64,000 nt of DNA. It comes from Sporosarcina luteola (GTDB taxonomy: Bacteria; Bacillota; Bacilli; Bacillales_A; Planococcaceae). A program made the translations under genes and the position numbers. Numbering within the stretch: the first letter of the stretch is position 1; each line of letters starts with the position of its first letter. This document shows, in pieces, positions 8,459 to 16,724 of this stretch. The stretch covers positions 248,001-312,000 of the forward strand of contig NZ_JAMBOI010000004.1 of assembly GCF_023715535.1 (NCBI RefSeq). Reading direction: 5' to 3'. The notes under the pieces are model-generated. The model saw only the letters and a program-made list of their open reading frames with translations, did not search any database and was not told the origin of the DNA.

Positions 8459-9067
8459 TTGGATACATACGAAGGACTAGCTAGAACAGTACAAATAAAT
8501 AATGAAAACTGCTTATTGAACTATGATGATTCATTAGAGCACGTAGGCACAGGAAGGAGTGCATTTGTATTTAGGATAAAGTCGACGATGAAAGCGATGA
8601 AAGTGTATTTCCCCGCTTTTTCCCATATAGCAAAGGAGGAGGCAGAAATTTATGGACAACTTCAAGATATTGTTTATTATCCTTCCGTCTATGCATCAGG
8701 TACGAATTTTATCGTAATAGATTACATTGAGGGCGATACACTTTTTGACTGTTTAGTTCAAGGGACAGTCGTTAAGTCTACACATATAGTAGAAATCGAC
8801 CGAGCACTTTCATTGGCAACTGCCAGAGGTCTTAATCCTTCCGATATTCACTTGCGAAATATTTTCATCACTACTGAAAATAAAATAAAGATTATTGATG
8901 TTGCGCGTTTTAGACAAAAGAAAAACTGCAGACAATGGGGAAACCTGAAAAGGGCGTACAGACAGGTATATTGCAAGCGGCTTTTCCCCAAGAGAATTCC
9001 CGCTGCTCTCTTAAGTACGGTTGCTTGGTTATATAAAAAAGACTGGATACCTTCTTACCGGATATGA
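8459..9067 (+). CDS. Serine/threonine protein kinase-like protein (YrzF/YbdM type)
   Basis: 202 residues with a reduced protein-kinase fold: G-T-G-R-S-A-F-V-F in place of the glycine loop, A-M-K-V-Y with the candidate ATP-binding Lys, an E-x-E-I-Y helix, I-V-I-D-Y-I-E-G hinge, then L-N-P-S-D-I-H-L-R-N-I as a catalytic loop (the usual H-x-D is altered to S-D-I-H, with Asn retained) and K-I-I-D-V-A-R in the DFG position. It may be a kinase or a pseudokinase. TTG start with GGAGGT seven bases upstream. Confidence 0.7.
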   Translation: MDTYEGLARTVQINNENCLLNYDDSLEHVGTGRSAFVFRIKSTMKAMKVYFPAFSHIAKEEAEIYGQLQDIVYYPSVYASGTNFIVIDYIEGDTLFDCLVQGTVVKSTHIVEIDRALSLATARGLNPSDIHLRNIFITTENKIKIIDVARFRQKKNCRQWGNLKRAYRQVYCKRLFPKRIPAALLSTVAWLYKKDWIPSYRI

Positions 9068-9211
9068 ACATTATTCTGAATGCTAACGCCGGATTGCATT
9101 CAGAATAAAATCGGTGTCCTCTAAATATATTTTTCGTTTGAGCAGGATAAAAACAAATGTATGATGAATAAAGTAGAGAAGTGGCCACGAAAAGTACAAG
9201 GGGAGAAAAAA

Positions 9212-10030
9212 GTGAGATTCTCTGAGATTCATCCTATTATTTATTACGTAAGAATTGAGCAAAAGAGATTTTTTCGTTTCATGAAAAACGTTAAGAACAG
9301 AAAACGATTTGCAAAAAAGAGGAAAGCTGAAGGAGATTTCCACTATACATGTAAAAAACATCAATCGTTATTGCGTAGAAGGCTGGGAGATAGCGATCCG
9401 ATCTTACAGGAAAATAAAATCGTGAATCTAACTATCGCGGCAAAAAGGATTGACGGAGTCATCATTCGACCAGGCGAAGTTTTTTCATTCTGGGGATTGG
9501 TCGGTAGGGCTACAAGGAAAAAAGGGTATATTGAAGGGATGCAGCTTTCGAGGGGAGAAGTGAAGACAGGTGTGGGTGGCGGCATTTGTCAGTTAGCAAA
9601 CCTTCTCTATTGGATGGTGTTGCACACGCCGATAACCGTAGTGGAAAGGCATCATCATAGCTTTGATCCTTTTCCTGACGAAGGGAGGGTCCTTCCTTTT
9701 GGCAGTGGGGCGAGCGTATTTTACAATTATGTAGACTTGCGCTTCAAAAACACAACTGAATATACTTTTCAGATTCGTGTATGGGTGGATGAACGTCATT
9801 TAAAAGGCGCAGTTTATGCCAACAAAGAAATCGGGAAAAGTTATCATATTGAAGAAAGGGCACATCAATTTTACAAGAAAGACGGTAAGAATTTTAGACA
9901 GAATGAAATATGGAGACGGACTGTCGATAAACGGACAGGGGAATATATGCACGAAGAACTTTTAATAAAAAATGATTCAGAAGTGAAATATGAAGTGATA
10001 GAAAAACAGTTCGTTAATGTAAATGATTGA
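9212..10030 (+). CDS. VanW family protein
   Basis: 272 residues. The VanW block is clear: R-P-G-E-V-F-S-F-W, G-Y-x-E-G-M-Q-L, G-V-G-G-G-I-C-Q-L-A-N-L-L-Y, then H-H-H-S-F-D-P-F-P-D. VanW occurs next to vancomycin resistance genes in some enterococci but is widespread; its biochemical role is unknown. The start is set to GTG 9212 because GGGGAG lies six bases upstream; two ATGs at 9161/9164 have no good site. A hairpin follows the stop. Confidence 0.88.
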   Translation: MRFSEIHPIIYYVRIEQKRFFRFMKNVKNRKRFAKKRKAEGDFHYTCKKHQSLLRRRLGDSDPILQENKIVNLTIAAKRIDGVIIRPGEVFSFWGLVGRATRKKGYIEGMQLSRGEVKTGVGGGICQLANLLYWMVLHTPITVVERHHHSFDPFPDEGRVLPFGSGASVFYNYVDLRFKNTTEYTFQIRVWVDERHLKGAVYANKEIGKSYHIEERAHQFYKKDGKNFRQNEIWRRTVDKRTGEYMHEELLIKNDSEVKYEVIEKQFVNVND

Positions 10031-10043
10031 TACGGGAGAAAAA

Positions 10044-10070
10044 GCCAGGGGGATAATCATCCTCCTGGCC
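10044..10070. terminator. Hairpin between convergent genes
   Basis: GCCAGG(G)GGAT-AATC-ATCCTCCTGGC; no clear T-run on the plus strand, so moderate confidence that it terminates transcription. Confidence 0.5.
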
Positions 10071-10085
10071 GAAATACAGATCTTA

Positions 10086-10376
10086 TCATTGAATTGTTGC
10101 AATAATACCTTCATCTCTGTCCAATAACAGATTGACACCCGCTGCATAAGGATCTCCGTTTAAAACTTCTTCAATCCAATAACGGATTGCCTGGATGATG
10201 TCGAATGAACCGAGGACTTGTTTTTGACCGTTATATTCCAGTTCTGCGAAAAAGCCTTCATCATCGTCGTAGACAAGCTCAACTTCGATTTCTTCCGGGG
10301 GGATTTTATGTTTTTGTGAATGATCAATGCATATTGCGTTCACAATATCCTGTTCGGACATCATTAATTCTGCCAT
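10086..10376 (-). CDS. YxcD-family protein (DUF2653)
   Basis: 96 residues, acidic and soluble; the pattern M-S-E-Q-D-I-V-N-A followed by E-E-I-E-V-E-L-V-Y-D-D-D-E-G-F-F-A-E matches the small YxcD/DUF2653 family of Bacillales, function unknown. It overlaps the 3' end of the upstream secreted/membrane protein gene by 13 bases, so the two are translationally linked. Confidence 0.75.
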   Translation of the reverse strand: MAELMMSEQDIVNAICIDHSQKHKIPPEEIEVELVYDDDEGFFAELEYNGQKQVLGSFDIIQAIRYWIEEVLNGDPYAAGVNLLLDRDEGIIATIQ

Positions 10377-10801
10377 GGATTAGCTTTCTCTCTTTTTGCT
10401 TTAAGGAGAGAGAAAACTCTCCGAATTAAGCTAAAAATGAAGATGATTGCCAACATATTGATCAGAAAACCTAATACTGAACCTAATATGCCCATATTGG
10501 CGAAAAGACTTCCAAATAGAAGACCTGCAATCCCACCGACAAATAACCCGCGCATAAGACCTCCGGAGAAGAACCCGCCTTTTGAAGATTGGCTTTTAGG
10601 AGATTTGGCAAAGGATGTATTGTCTTCCTGCTTCTTATCCACTTTCGGTTTTGATATGTTGTTCTGACTAGGGTTAAAGCTTTTCTTGCCTGATTTATAT
10701 CTTTTCGCTTCAACAGTAGTAGCATGATCATTCAGTATAAAGCTACCGATTGGTGACATGACTATTGTCAAAGCAAGTAACGCAGATAGTAATTTTTTCA
10801 A
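10364..10801 (-). CDS. Secreted/membrane protein with Tim44-like glycine-rich membrane region
   Basis: About 145 residues: signal peptide L-K-K-L-L-S-A-L-L-A-L at the N-terminus, a charged Lys/Ser/Gln-rich linker, then G-G-F-F-S-G-G-L-M-R-G-L-F-V-G-G-I-A-G-L-L-F-G and a second hydrophobic stretch. Similar Bacillales proteins are annotated loosely as Tim44-like; the function is not known. TTG 10801 is chosen because GGAGGT lies exactly seven bases upstream and the signal peptide starts there. Precedes and overlaps the YxcD-family gene. Confidence 0.7.
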   Translation of the reverse strand: MKKLLSALLALTIVMSPIGSFILNDHATTVEAKRYKSGKKSFNPSQNNISKPKVDKKQEDNTSFAKSPKSQSSKGGFFSGGLMRGLFVGGIAGLLFGSLFANMGILGSVLGFLINMLAIIFIFSLIRRVFSLLKAKREKANPWQN

Positions 10802-10893
10802 TCCATAAACCTCCATCAATATGTAAAATTCATCACTGTACAATTATAAGTAAAAAGTATATTGATGGCAAATAATCGGTTGTTTCGGTTTTA

Positions 10894-10930
10894 GGAAGAA
10901 TGCAGATCATGTTTGATCATGCATTCTTCC
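10894..10930. terminator. Bidirectional hairpin
   Basis: GGAAGAATGCA(GATCAT) / (ATGATC)TGCATTCTTCC-like long stem located between the start of the Tim44-like gene and the end of the DUF1540 gene; terminates the DUF1540 gene. Confidence 0.65.
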
Positions 10931-10937
10931 CATTTAC

Positions 10938-11093
10938 TTACTCCTCTGGTTTAAACGTTTTGCAATTAGTATCTTCACTATCGTCTGCCTGATCACCGAT
11001 TTCACTGACGACGTATATGACTTCGGCGTGACAATTATTTCCTTCTCCCCAATATGTGCAGTTATTCACTTCACATAATATTTTCTGAGTCAT
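10938..11093 (-). CDS. DUF1540 domain protein
   Basis: 51 residues with the DUF1540 cysteine pattern: C-E-V-N-N-C-x-Y-W near the start, N-N-C-H-A, and a final N-C-K-T-F. Four Cys residues suggest a small metal-binding (zinc-ribbon-like) module. ATG at 11093 follows GGAGGTGATAGG. Function unknown. Confidence 0.82.
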   Translation of the reverse strand: MTQKILCEVNNCTYWGEGNNCHAEVIYVVSEIGDQADDSEDTNCKTFKPEE

Positions 11094-11196
11094 CCTATCA
11101 CCTCCGTATCCGTAGCCTTCCACCAAATCCACGAATAATGCTTACCTGTATTTGAGCATTGTAAGTGATAAAATGACATAAAGAGGAGGGGTTTTA

Positions 11197-12504
11197 TTGA
11201 AGCGTCTAACTGATCATCTAATCGTCATCTCTTTCGACTGTTTATCCTCTTTTGATATGCCTTTACTGGAAACATTGCCGAACTTCCGGAAGCTTTTGTC
11301 AGGAGCAGCCATATGCAAACAAGTCAAAACGATATATCCATCTGTTACTTACTCATGCCATACATCGATAATTACCGGAAATTACCCGATTCAACATCGA
11401 ATTACGACGAATACATTGCTGCAACCGGGTAAAATATCGCCGGATTGGTATTGGCAAAGAAGAAATATAAAAGGGACGACATTATTTGATGAGGCAAAGA
11501 AGGCGGGTATGAAAACGGCGGCTTTGCTGTGGCCGGTCACTGCTAGGGCTAACATTGACTTTCATATACCGGAAATCTTCGCTAACCGTCCTTGGCATTC
11601 CCAAGTTGCAGTGTCACTTGTCAACGGCAGTTTGCTTTATACGATCCACATGAATCAACTTTTCGGACATTTGCGTAAGGGAATTCAGCAACCGTGGCTC
11701 GATGATTTTGTGACGGCTGCTGCAGTACATACCATTAAGTCGAAAAAACCGGATCTATTACTAATCCATTTAGTAGATCTCGATTCACAAAGGCATACCC
11801 ATGGTTATTCCTCAAAGGAGGCAGATGAGGCTATACGCCGACATGATGACAGATTGGGTAATATATTACAGGCATTAGAAGAGAGTGGAATCGCTGAAAA
11901 ATCGACCATTATCGCTCTTGGTGATCATAGTTCCAGTGATGTATCGAAGGTAATCAAGTTAAATGTTTTGTTGAAAGATAGCGGGCTTATTCAAGTGAAT
12001 GAAAAAAGACAAGTGAAAAGTTGGAGAGCGTTCTGTAAAAGTAATGATGGATCTGCGTACATTTATTTGAAACATCCTGAGGATAGACATGCCAAAGAGA
12101 AAATACAAGCACTTTTGCACTCCATGATGAGGAATCCGGATAACGGTATAGAGTTCGTTTTATCGGGAAAGGAAACAGGTGAGTCAGGAGCAGATAACGA
12201 AGCTGATTTCATGCTTGAAGCACGTGCAGGTTTTTATTTCACAGAAGAGCTCGATGGGGAAGCGTTTAGTGAAATTACAGAGGAAGATCTCGCAGTTGGT
12301 AGATATTCAAAGGCGGTACACGGGTATTCACCACTTAAGCCGGATTATGAGACTGTATTTATCGCTAAAGGGAGCGGGATAACTCCTGATGTTGAAATTC
12401 CAACTATGAGCTTGGTCGATGAAGGACCTACGTTTGCTAGAATTTTAGGACTGGATTTAGGAGAAACGGATGGAAGAGTTTTGCATGAAATTCTCGAAAG
12501 CTGA
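11197..12504 (+). CDS. Alkaline phosphatase superfamily phosphodiesterase/nucleotide pyrophosphatase
   Basis: 435 residues. I-V-I-S-F-D-C provides the first metal-binding Asp; Y-P-S-V-T-Y-S-C-H-T-S-I-I-T-G contains the nucleophile Thr region; D-L-D-S-Q-R-H-T-H-G provides the D-x-x-x-H metal ligands; A-L-G-D-H-S and V-H-G-Y-S complete the set. This is the type I phosphodiesterase (PF01663) arrangement; such enzymes hydrolyse phosphodiesters or pyrophosphates. No signal peptide is seen. TTG start with GAGGAGGGG five bases upstream. Single gene, convergent with the HtrA-like gene. Confidence 0.88.
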   Translation: MKRLTDHLIVISFDCLSSFDMPLLETLPNFRKLLSGAAICKQVKTIYPSVTYSCHTSIITGNYPIQHRITTNTLLQPGKISPDWYWQRRNIKGTTLFDEAKKAGMKTAALLWPVTARANIDFHIPEIFANRPWHSQVAVSLVNGSLLYTIHMNQLFGHLRKGIQQPWLDDFVTAAAVHTIKSKKPDLLLIHLVDLDSQRHTHGYSSKEADEAIRRHDDRLGNILQALEESGIAEKSTIIALGDHSSSDVSKVIKLNVLLKDSGLIQVNEKRQVKSWRAFCKSNDGSAYIYLKHPEDRHAKEKIQALLHSMMRNPDNGIEFVLSGKETGESGADNEADFMLEARAGFYFTEELDGEAFSEITEEDLAVGRYSKAVHGYSPLKPDYETVFIAKGSGITPDVEIPTMSLVDEGPTFARILGLDLGETDGRVLHEILES

Positions 12505-12507
12505 GAA

Positions 12508-12543
12508 TACCCGGAAATGGTTGATTCATTCCCGGGTTTCTTC
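12508..12543. terminator. Bidirectional terminator overlapping the end of the protease gene
   Basis: ACCCGG(A)AATG / CATTCCCGGGT followed by TTTCTTCTTC; it overlaps the last codons of the minus-strand protease gene. Confidence 0.65.
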
Positions 12544-13356
12544 TTCGTCTGAGAGATTTTCATGTAGCAATGATACAGGAATAAACAAACCGACCTTGCC
12601 ATGTTCCTTATGATCCATTGTAGCAAAAATGATACCGATGACTTTTCCGTCTTCATTTAATACAGGGCTCCCGCTATTTCCTCGATAGACAGGTGCTTTG
12701 ATCATCATTACTTCATCTGACCAACCGGTAAGCTTTATCGGTGCCAAAATGGAACCTTCATTTGCAATCCCTTTGAAGCTTAGTGGATTTCCGATAAAGG
12801 TAAGTGGGTCATCTTTGGCCATTTTGCTGAAATGATCTATTTCGAGGAAGGGAAGATTGCTGCCGTGTACTTCAAGTATCGCCACATCAATAGATGGAAA
12901 GGTTTCTTTTACGGTAGCTTCATATCTTCCGTCATCAGGGAAAACAACCGATACCGATCGGTTTTCTTCCACGACATGATAGTTGGTGAGGATGGTTCCA
13001 TCGCTTGAAACGGAGAAGCCAGTTCCTTTACCATCTTCAGTTACGACAACGACTACGGATTTTTTAAACTCTGCGATATCCTCACTTTTGGATAATGAAG
13101 CAGACGTCATTAGAAAATCAATTGCCGGAATCGAAAAGATCTGAAAAAGTCCTGCGAATGTGCTAAGAAAGAGCATAATTGATAGCAGCCAGATGAACGA
13201 CTTCGGGATTTCTTTCTTTGGAATCGCATCATCCTGCTGTTGCATTAAGGCTTCCTGTTGTGCCTGCAAAACAAGTAGATGCATTTCTTCTTCGCTCAAA
13301 TCTTCAGCGTATTGTTCGTCATTTTCCGTATGTTCATCATTCTTTTCAACTGTCAT
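12526..13356 (-). CDS. Membrane-anchored trypsin-like serine protease (HtrA-like, no PDZ domain)
   Basis: 276 residues. A long acidic/Gln-rich cytoplasmic N-terminus (about 50 residues) precedes one membrane segment (W-L-L-S-I-M-L-F-L), then an extracytoplasmic S1C protease domain with the triad His in L-T-N-Y-H-V-V, Asp in S-I-D-V-A-I-L and Ser in R-G-N-S-G-S-P-V. HtrA proteases normally carry one or two C-terminal PDZ domains; here the protein ends after the protease domain, so regulation must differ. Likely envelope protein quality control. Confidence 0.9.
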   Translation of the reverse strand: MTVEKNDEHTENDEQYAEDLSEEEMHLLVLQAQQEALMQQQDDAIPKKEIPKSFIWLLSIMLFLSTFAGLFQIFSIPAIDFLMTSASLSKSEDIAEFKKSVVVVVTEDGKGTGFSVSSDGTILTNYHVVEENRSVSVVFPDDGRYEATVKETFPSIDVAILEVHGSNLPFLEIDHFSKMAKDDPLTFIGNPLSFKGIANEGSILAPIKLTGWSDEVMMIKAPVYRGNSGSPVLNEDGKVIGIIFATMDHKEHGKVGLFIPVSLLHENLSDEEETRE

Positions 13357-13483
13357 TTGGCGTCACTTCCCCTACTCACATGTTTGTACATTACTACTAG
13401 TATAGCAGTGAATCATGACGGGCATATAATGGCACAAACTAGTAAGGAACTCCATATGTATAGAGGTGAAAGGGGAGACCAGC

Positions 13484-13786
13484 TTGGTAACATTGACACC
13501 AATACTTATCGGAGGGTATCCGTTTACAGCAGTAACTGTCCGTTTGCCGAAGACAACCTTATTGACCGTGTCGAATGAAAAAGGATATATCATGTGCGGC
13601 GCATTGGATGTAGGCCTGCTGAACAATGTGTTGGCAGACCGAAAAATAATCGCCGGCAGGGCTGTCGGGGTAAAGACAATTGAACAATTACTGAAGGCGC
13701 CGCTTGAGTCGGTTACATTAGAAGCAGAAGCACTAGGTATTCACACTGGAATGACTGGAGAAGAAGCATTGTTGAAAATGCGCTAA
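13484..13786 (+). CDS. yunC: YunC-family protein (DUF1805)
   Basis: 100 residues: P-F-T-A-V-T-V-R-L-P-K-T-T-L-L, then Y-I-M-C-G-A-L-D-V-G-L-L-N and R-A-V-G-V-K-T-I-E-Q-L-L; this matches the B. subtilis YunC / DUF1805 family, a small alpha/beta protein of unknown function. TTG 13484 is chosen because GGGGAG is six bases upstream and the protein then begins V-T-L-T-P-I-L, as in the family. Followed by a strong bidirectional terminator. Confidence 0.82.
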   Translation: MVTLTPILIGGYPFTAVTVRLPKTTLLTVSNEKGYIMCGALDVGLLNNVLADRKIIAGRAVGVKTIEQLLKAPLESVTLEAEALGIHTGMTGEEALLKMR

Positions 13787-13790
13787 TGAT

Positions 13791-13836
13791 AAAAAGTCCC
13801 GTATCGCGAATGCGATACGGGGCTTTTATTGTTTTT
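13791..13836. terminator. Bidirectional intrinsic terminator
   Basis: CCCGTATCGC-GAAT-GCGATACGGGG followed by CTTTTATTGTTTTT, between yunC and the convergent Asn-rich gene. Confidence 0.9.
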
Positions 13837-14029
13837 AGCGGTTGTCGTTACGGTTGTTGCGGTTGTTTCTGTCGTTGTTGTTGTTGTTGTTGTTTCTGTC
13901 GTTACGGTTGTTGTTGTTGTTTAAGAAATCATCGGCAAATTCTGTGTTTCTGTTGTTGTTGTTGTTGTTGTTGTTTCTGTCGTTGCGGTTGTTCTGGTTA
14001 TTGTCTCGGTTTTGGCGATTTTCTGGCAT
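13835..14029 (-). CDS. Asn/Arg-rich low-complexity protein, possible gamma-type SASP-like protein
   Basis: 64 residues made almost wholly of Asn, Arg, Asp and Gln, interrupted once by N-T-E-F-A-D-D-F-L. Gamma-type SASPs are Asn/Gln-rich and contain T-E-F-A-S-E, the cleavage site of the spore protease GPR; the single T-E-F-A-D here is close to that. They serve as amino acid reserves in spores. AAGGAG lies about eleven bases before ATG 14029. The DNA is a low-complexity GTT/TTG triplet tract that could slip. The assignment is an inference; a spore coat or unrelated protein is possible. Confidence 0.5.
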   Translation of the reverse strand: MPENRQNRDNNQNNRNDRNNNNNNNNRNTEFADDFLNNNNNRNDRNNNNNNNDRNNRNNRNDNR

Positions 14030-14131
14030 GTGTAAGACATCTCCTTCAGATTTTTTGTTAAGTGAAATGAATTCACTTACATGATGTATGATGTCCCTTC
14101 AACATAAAAATATCCGTTTCCTTTTTTTTGT

Positions 14132-14293
14132 CTAAGTAAAAACCATCACCCAATATGGATGATGGTTGTCGTTAGATATAATAAAAGCCGCCTTTGCCGT
14201 ATCGTTAATCATGAAAGTTTTAAACCACCACTCCTCAAAGTGGGTGTTCGCAAGGACGATCCTGTCCGTCCTGATTGATAATGAATCAGGCAT
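14132..14293 (-). CDS. Small conserved-looking protein, 53 residues
   Basis: An open frame of 53 codons beginning M-P-D-S-L-S-I-R-T-D-R-I and continuing V-L-A-N-T-H-F-E-E-W-W-F-K-T, then A-A-F-I-I-S-N-D-N-H-H-P-Y-W-V. Its balanced amino acid composition with Trp, His and Phe looks like a real globular protein rather than chance, and the frame is coherent upstream as well (Y-R-D-W-N-G, until a TAA). No strong ribosome binding site precedes the ATG, so it may be the 3' remnant of a larger gene. I do not recognise the family. Confidence 0.45.
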   Translation of the reverse strand: MPDSLSIRTDRIVLANTHFEEWWFKTFMINDTAKAAFIISNDNHHPYWVMVFT

Positions 14294-14511
14294 ACCATTC
14301 CAGTCCCGATATAAAACTCCCTTTTACAGCTTAAAGGTTAAAACTTAATGTGAATACGAACAATGCAGCTTATGTATTTATATTACACGTTAATTTGAAA
14401 AATATCAATGAAAATATATTCCAGTCATTTTTCCGTCGGAATGTTATCTGTTTGTTTCAGTCGGTTACAGGGAAAGATATGGAGGAATTCCATTGAAGGA
14501 GAGTGATTCCG

Positions 14512-15564
14512 GTGAATCGAATATTTACTCTGCTTGTGTTCATCGGTGTACCGCTAATCATTATTGGTTCGATTATGGACTGGCCGGATATTCCGATATT
14601 CATCATTAGTTGTGTTAGCATCATCGCGCTTGCAGGATTTATTGGGAGAGCTACAGAAAGCCTTGCGATTGTTAGCGGTCCGAGAGTCGGCGGATTATTA
14701 AACGCAACATTCGGCAATGCTGTCGAATTGATCATTTCCATTTTTACGTTGAAAGCAGGATTAATCGGGATCGTATTAGCTTCTTTAACCGGATCGGTTC
14801 TAGGGAATCTTTTACTCGTACTGGGCGTGTCGTTTTTTGCAGGAGGCATTAAATTCAAAACGCAAAAATTCGGTATCCACGACGCTAGGTACAATTCGGG
14901 ATTACTGATCTTCGCGGTCATTGTAGCGTTTGTCATTCCTGAGATATTCACACAAACAATGGATCAGACGAATACAATTTCGTTAAGTATTGGCATTTCC
15001 ATCATATTGATCACTTTATATCTTGCGGGCCTGTTTTTCAAGCTTGTCACTCACAGAGGCGTTTTTTCATCGGCAGATACAGAGAGGCAAGAAGAGGAGA
15101 CTCCTGAATGGTCTAGAAAGAAATCCATTGTCATATTGCTGTTATCAACAATTGCCGTGGCTTATGTTTCTGAACAGCTCGTACATACATTCGAGACGCT
15201 TGGGGAGAAGTTCGGTTGGTCTGAGTTGTTTATCGGTGTTATTATCGTGGCGATTGTCGGGAATGCGGCAGAGCATTTTTCCGCCATTACAATGGCAATG
15301 AAGAACAGGATGGACGTAGCAGTGGAAATTGCGGTCGGCTCAACTTTACAAGTTGCAATGTTTGTTGCTCCGATACTTGTCTTAATATCTCTGATGATGC
15401 CCGAATCAATGCCACTCGTTTTTACTATACCTGAACTCGTCGCCATGGTCACTGCTACATTTCTTGTCATCAACCTCTCGAACGACGGCGAGTCCAACTG
15501 GTTTGAAGGCCTGACATTGCTAGCCGCTTATCTGATTATCGGCATAGGGTTTTATCTATTATAA
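14512..15564 (+). CDS. Calcium/proton exchanger, CaCA/CAX family
   Basis: 350 residues with about eleven membrane segments. Both CAX repeats show the signature with its essential acidic residue: G-N-A-V-E-L-I in the first half and G-N-A-A-E-H in the second; between them lies an acidic/polar loop (R-Q-E-E-E-T-P-E). Known members exchange cytoplasmic Ca2+ for H+ across the membrane. GTG 14512 is chosen: GGAGAG lies about seven bases upstream, whereas GTG 14503 abuts the site. Possibly transcribed together with the following DUF948 genes, 55 bases downstream. Confidence 0.9.
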   Translation: MNRIFTLLVFIGVPLIIIGSIMDWPDIPIFIISCVSIIALAGFIGRATESLAIVSGPRVGGLLNATFGNAVELIISIFTLKAGLIGIVLASLTGSVLGNLLLVLGVSFFAGGIKFKTQKFGIHDARYNSGLLIFAVIVAFVIPEIFTQTMDQTNTISLSIGISIILITLYLAGLFFKLVTHRGVFSSADTERQEEETPEWSRKKSIVILLLSTIAVAYVSEQLVHTFETLGEKFGWSELFIGVIIVAIVGNAAEHFSAITMAMKNRMDVAVEIAVGSTLQVAMFVAPILVLISLMMPESMPLVFTIPELVAMVTATFLVINLSNDGESNWFEGLTLLAAYLIIGIGFYLL

Positions 15565-15619
15565 TAGAAGATGCTTACCAACGAACTAAAAGTGGTATAG
15601 ACGGACAGGGAGGGATGAC

Positions 15620-16063
15620 ATGATGTTAGTTCAAATCGGCGTTTTTTTAATAGCAATTTCCTTTGCCATTTTTGCGATCGCTCTGTCGAAATTGCTTCTT
15701 CGCGCATCATCAGGCGTCAAGGCAATCCGGACTGCCACAGGAGAAATGGAGTCCAAATTGGACGGAACACTTCAAGCACTCGAGGGGACATTAGACGAAA
15801 CGAATAGAACGATTTCGGATATGGACGGAAAATTGAATGCACTTAACAGTGTATTTCTATCTGTGGAGAAATTTGGTGGTGCGGCCAACATAGTAGGTGA
15901 GGAATTGAATGAATTGACCAAAACGTATGTTGAAAAAGCAGACATGAGTGGTGTAAAACCGTTTATCCGGACTATCCAAAGCGCAGAATTTGCAAAAAAA
16001 TTACTGGAATCATGGAAGCGCGGACGGAGTTTATCTGAAACTAGGAAGGAGAGAGCATATTGA
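15620..16063 (+). CDS. DUF948 membrane-anchored protein
   Basis: 147 residues: one N-terminal membrane segment (residues about 3-25), then a long coiled-coil region (D-G-T-L-Q-A-L-E-G-T-L-D-E-T) and a basic tail. This is the DUF948 family (B. subtilis YtxG-like), function unknown, some members being general-stress proteins. ATG-ATG start with GGGAGGG five bases upstream. Its stop overlaps the start of the next DUF948 gene by four bases, so they are translationally coupled. Confidence 0.75.
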   Translation: MMLVQIGVFLIAISFAIFAIALSKLLLRASSGVKAIRTATGEMESKLDGTLQALEGTLDETNRTISDMDGKLNALNSVFLSVEKFGGAANIVGEELNELTKTYVEKADMSGVKPFIRTIQSAEFAKKLLESWKRGRSLSETRKERAY

Positions 16064-16608
16064 GTTTAACCGGGATTGGTGTTTTATTAATAGGAATAGC
16101 ATTTCTTATACTATCCATGTACCTTGCCAGGGTGCTTAAAAATACGGCTTCCATTTTAGAAGGTGTTGGCCGCACCGTCGATCATTTGCCAAATCAGCTT
16201 GATGATGTCTTACATGAAACAGGAAAGATGATACAAAATTCCAATGATACGTTAGCGGATGTGAATGAAAAGCTAGGAACGTTGACACCACTCTTCCAGA
16301 TCGTAGGAGATGTAGGGGAATCGACGAGAAAACTTGCATCATCCGCGAATGACTTTGCAGGATCTATCAAAAAGAAGACACAATCGGTTGATGAAGATAC
16401 GCGCAATAAAAGGCTCGGTGGATTATACGGAACATCGGCACTTGTGTATTATGCCATTCGGAATGGCAAGGAGCGTAAAAAAGGATCTTTGAAACGTCCA
16501 TCCTCATTATATGTATCCGGTGAACAACACGTATTTGATATCGACAGGATGAAAGAGGAAGCGAAAGAGGCTGCACGGGAAGGGAAGTATGTAAGCAGTG
16601 ACAAGTAA
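16060..16608 (+). CDS. DUF948 membrane-anchored protein
   Basis: 182 residues, N-terminal membrane segment G-I-G-V-L-L-I-G-I-A-F-L, then a coiled coil and a basic C-terminus. It is clearly paralogous to the minus-strand gene at 17977-18414 (shared L-I-G-I-A-F-L, D-x-L-P, L-x-x-x-x-P-L-F-x-I-x-G-D-x-G). TTG start after AGGAG, coupled to the preceding gene. Followed by the 33-base terminator hairpin that also flanks the inserted IS relic. Confidence 0.75.
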   Translation: MSLTGIGVLLIGIAFLILSMYLARVLKNTASILEGVGRTVDHLPNQLDDVLHETGKMIQNSNDTLADVNEKLGTLTPLFQIVGDVGESTRKLASSANDFAGSIKKKTQSVDEDTRNKRLGGLYGTSALVYYAIRNGKERKKGSLKRPSSLYVSGEQHVFDIDRMKEEAKEAAREGKYVSSDK

Positions 16609-16641
16609 AAGCGATGGAGGATCAACTATCCTCCATCGCTT
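16609..16641. terminator. Terminator hairpin, left copy (target duplication of the IS)
   Basis: AAGCGATGGAGGAT / ATCCTCCATCGCTT with a 5-base loop CAACT. An almost identical direct copy, loop CAAAT, occurs at 17931-17963 on the other side of the IS relic. Confidence 0.8.
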
Positions 16642-16724
16642 CAGACTGTAGACAAAAGGGTTGAAAATCATAGATTTCCAACCCTTTTGCTTAAACATGT
16701 ACATTATAACTGTCAGTAGACTGA

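Noticed and set aside
13786-14061. Cys-rich plus-strand frame opposite the Asn-rich gene
   Set aside because: It is the complement of a low-complexity triplet tract and lacks a binding site.
14166-14348. Plus-strand frame of 60 codons
   Set aside because: It lies opposite the better-supported 53-residue minus-strand frame and looks less like a protein.
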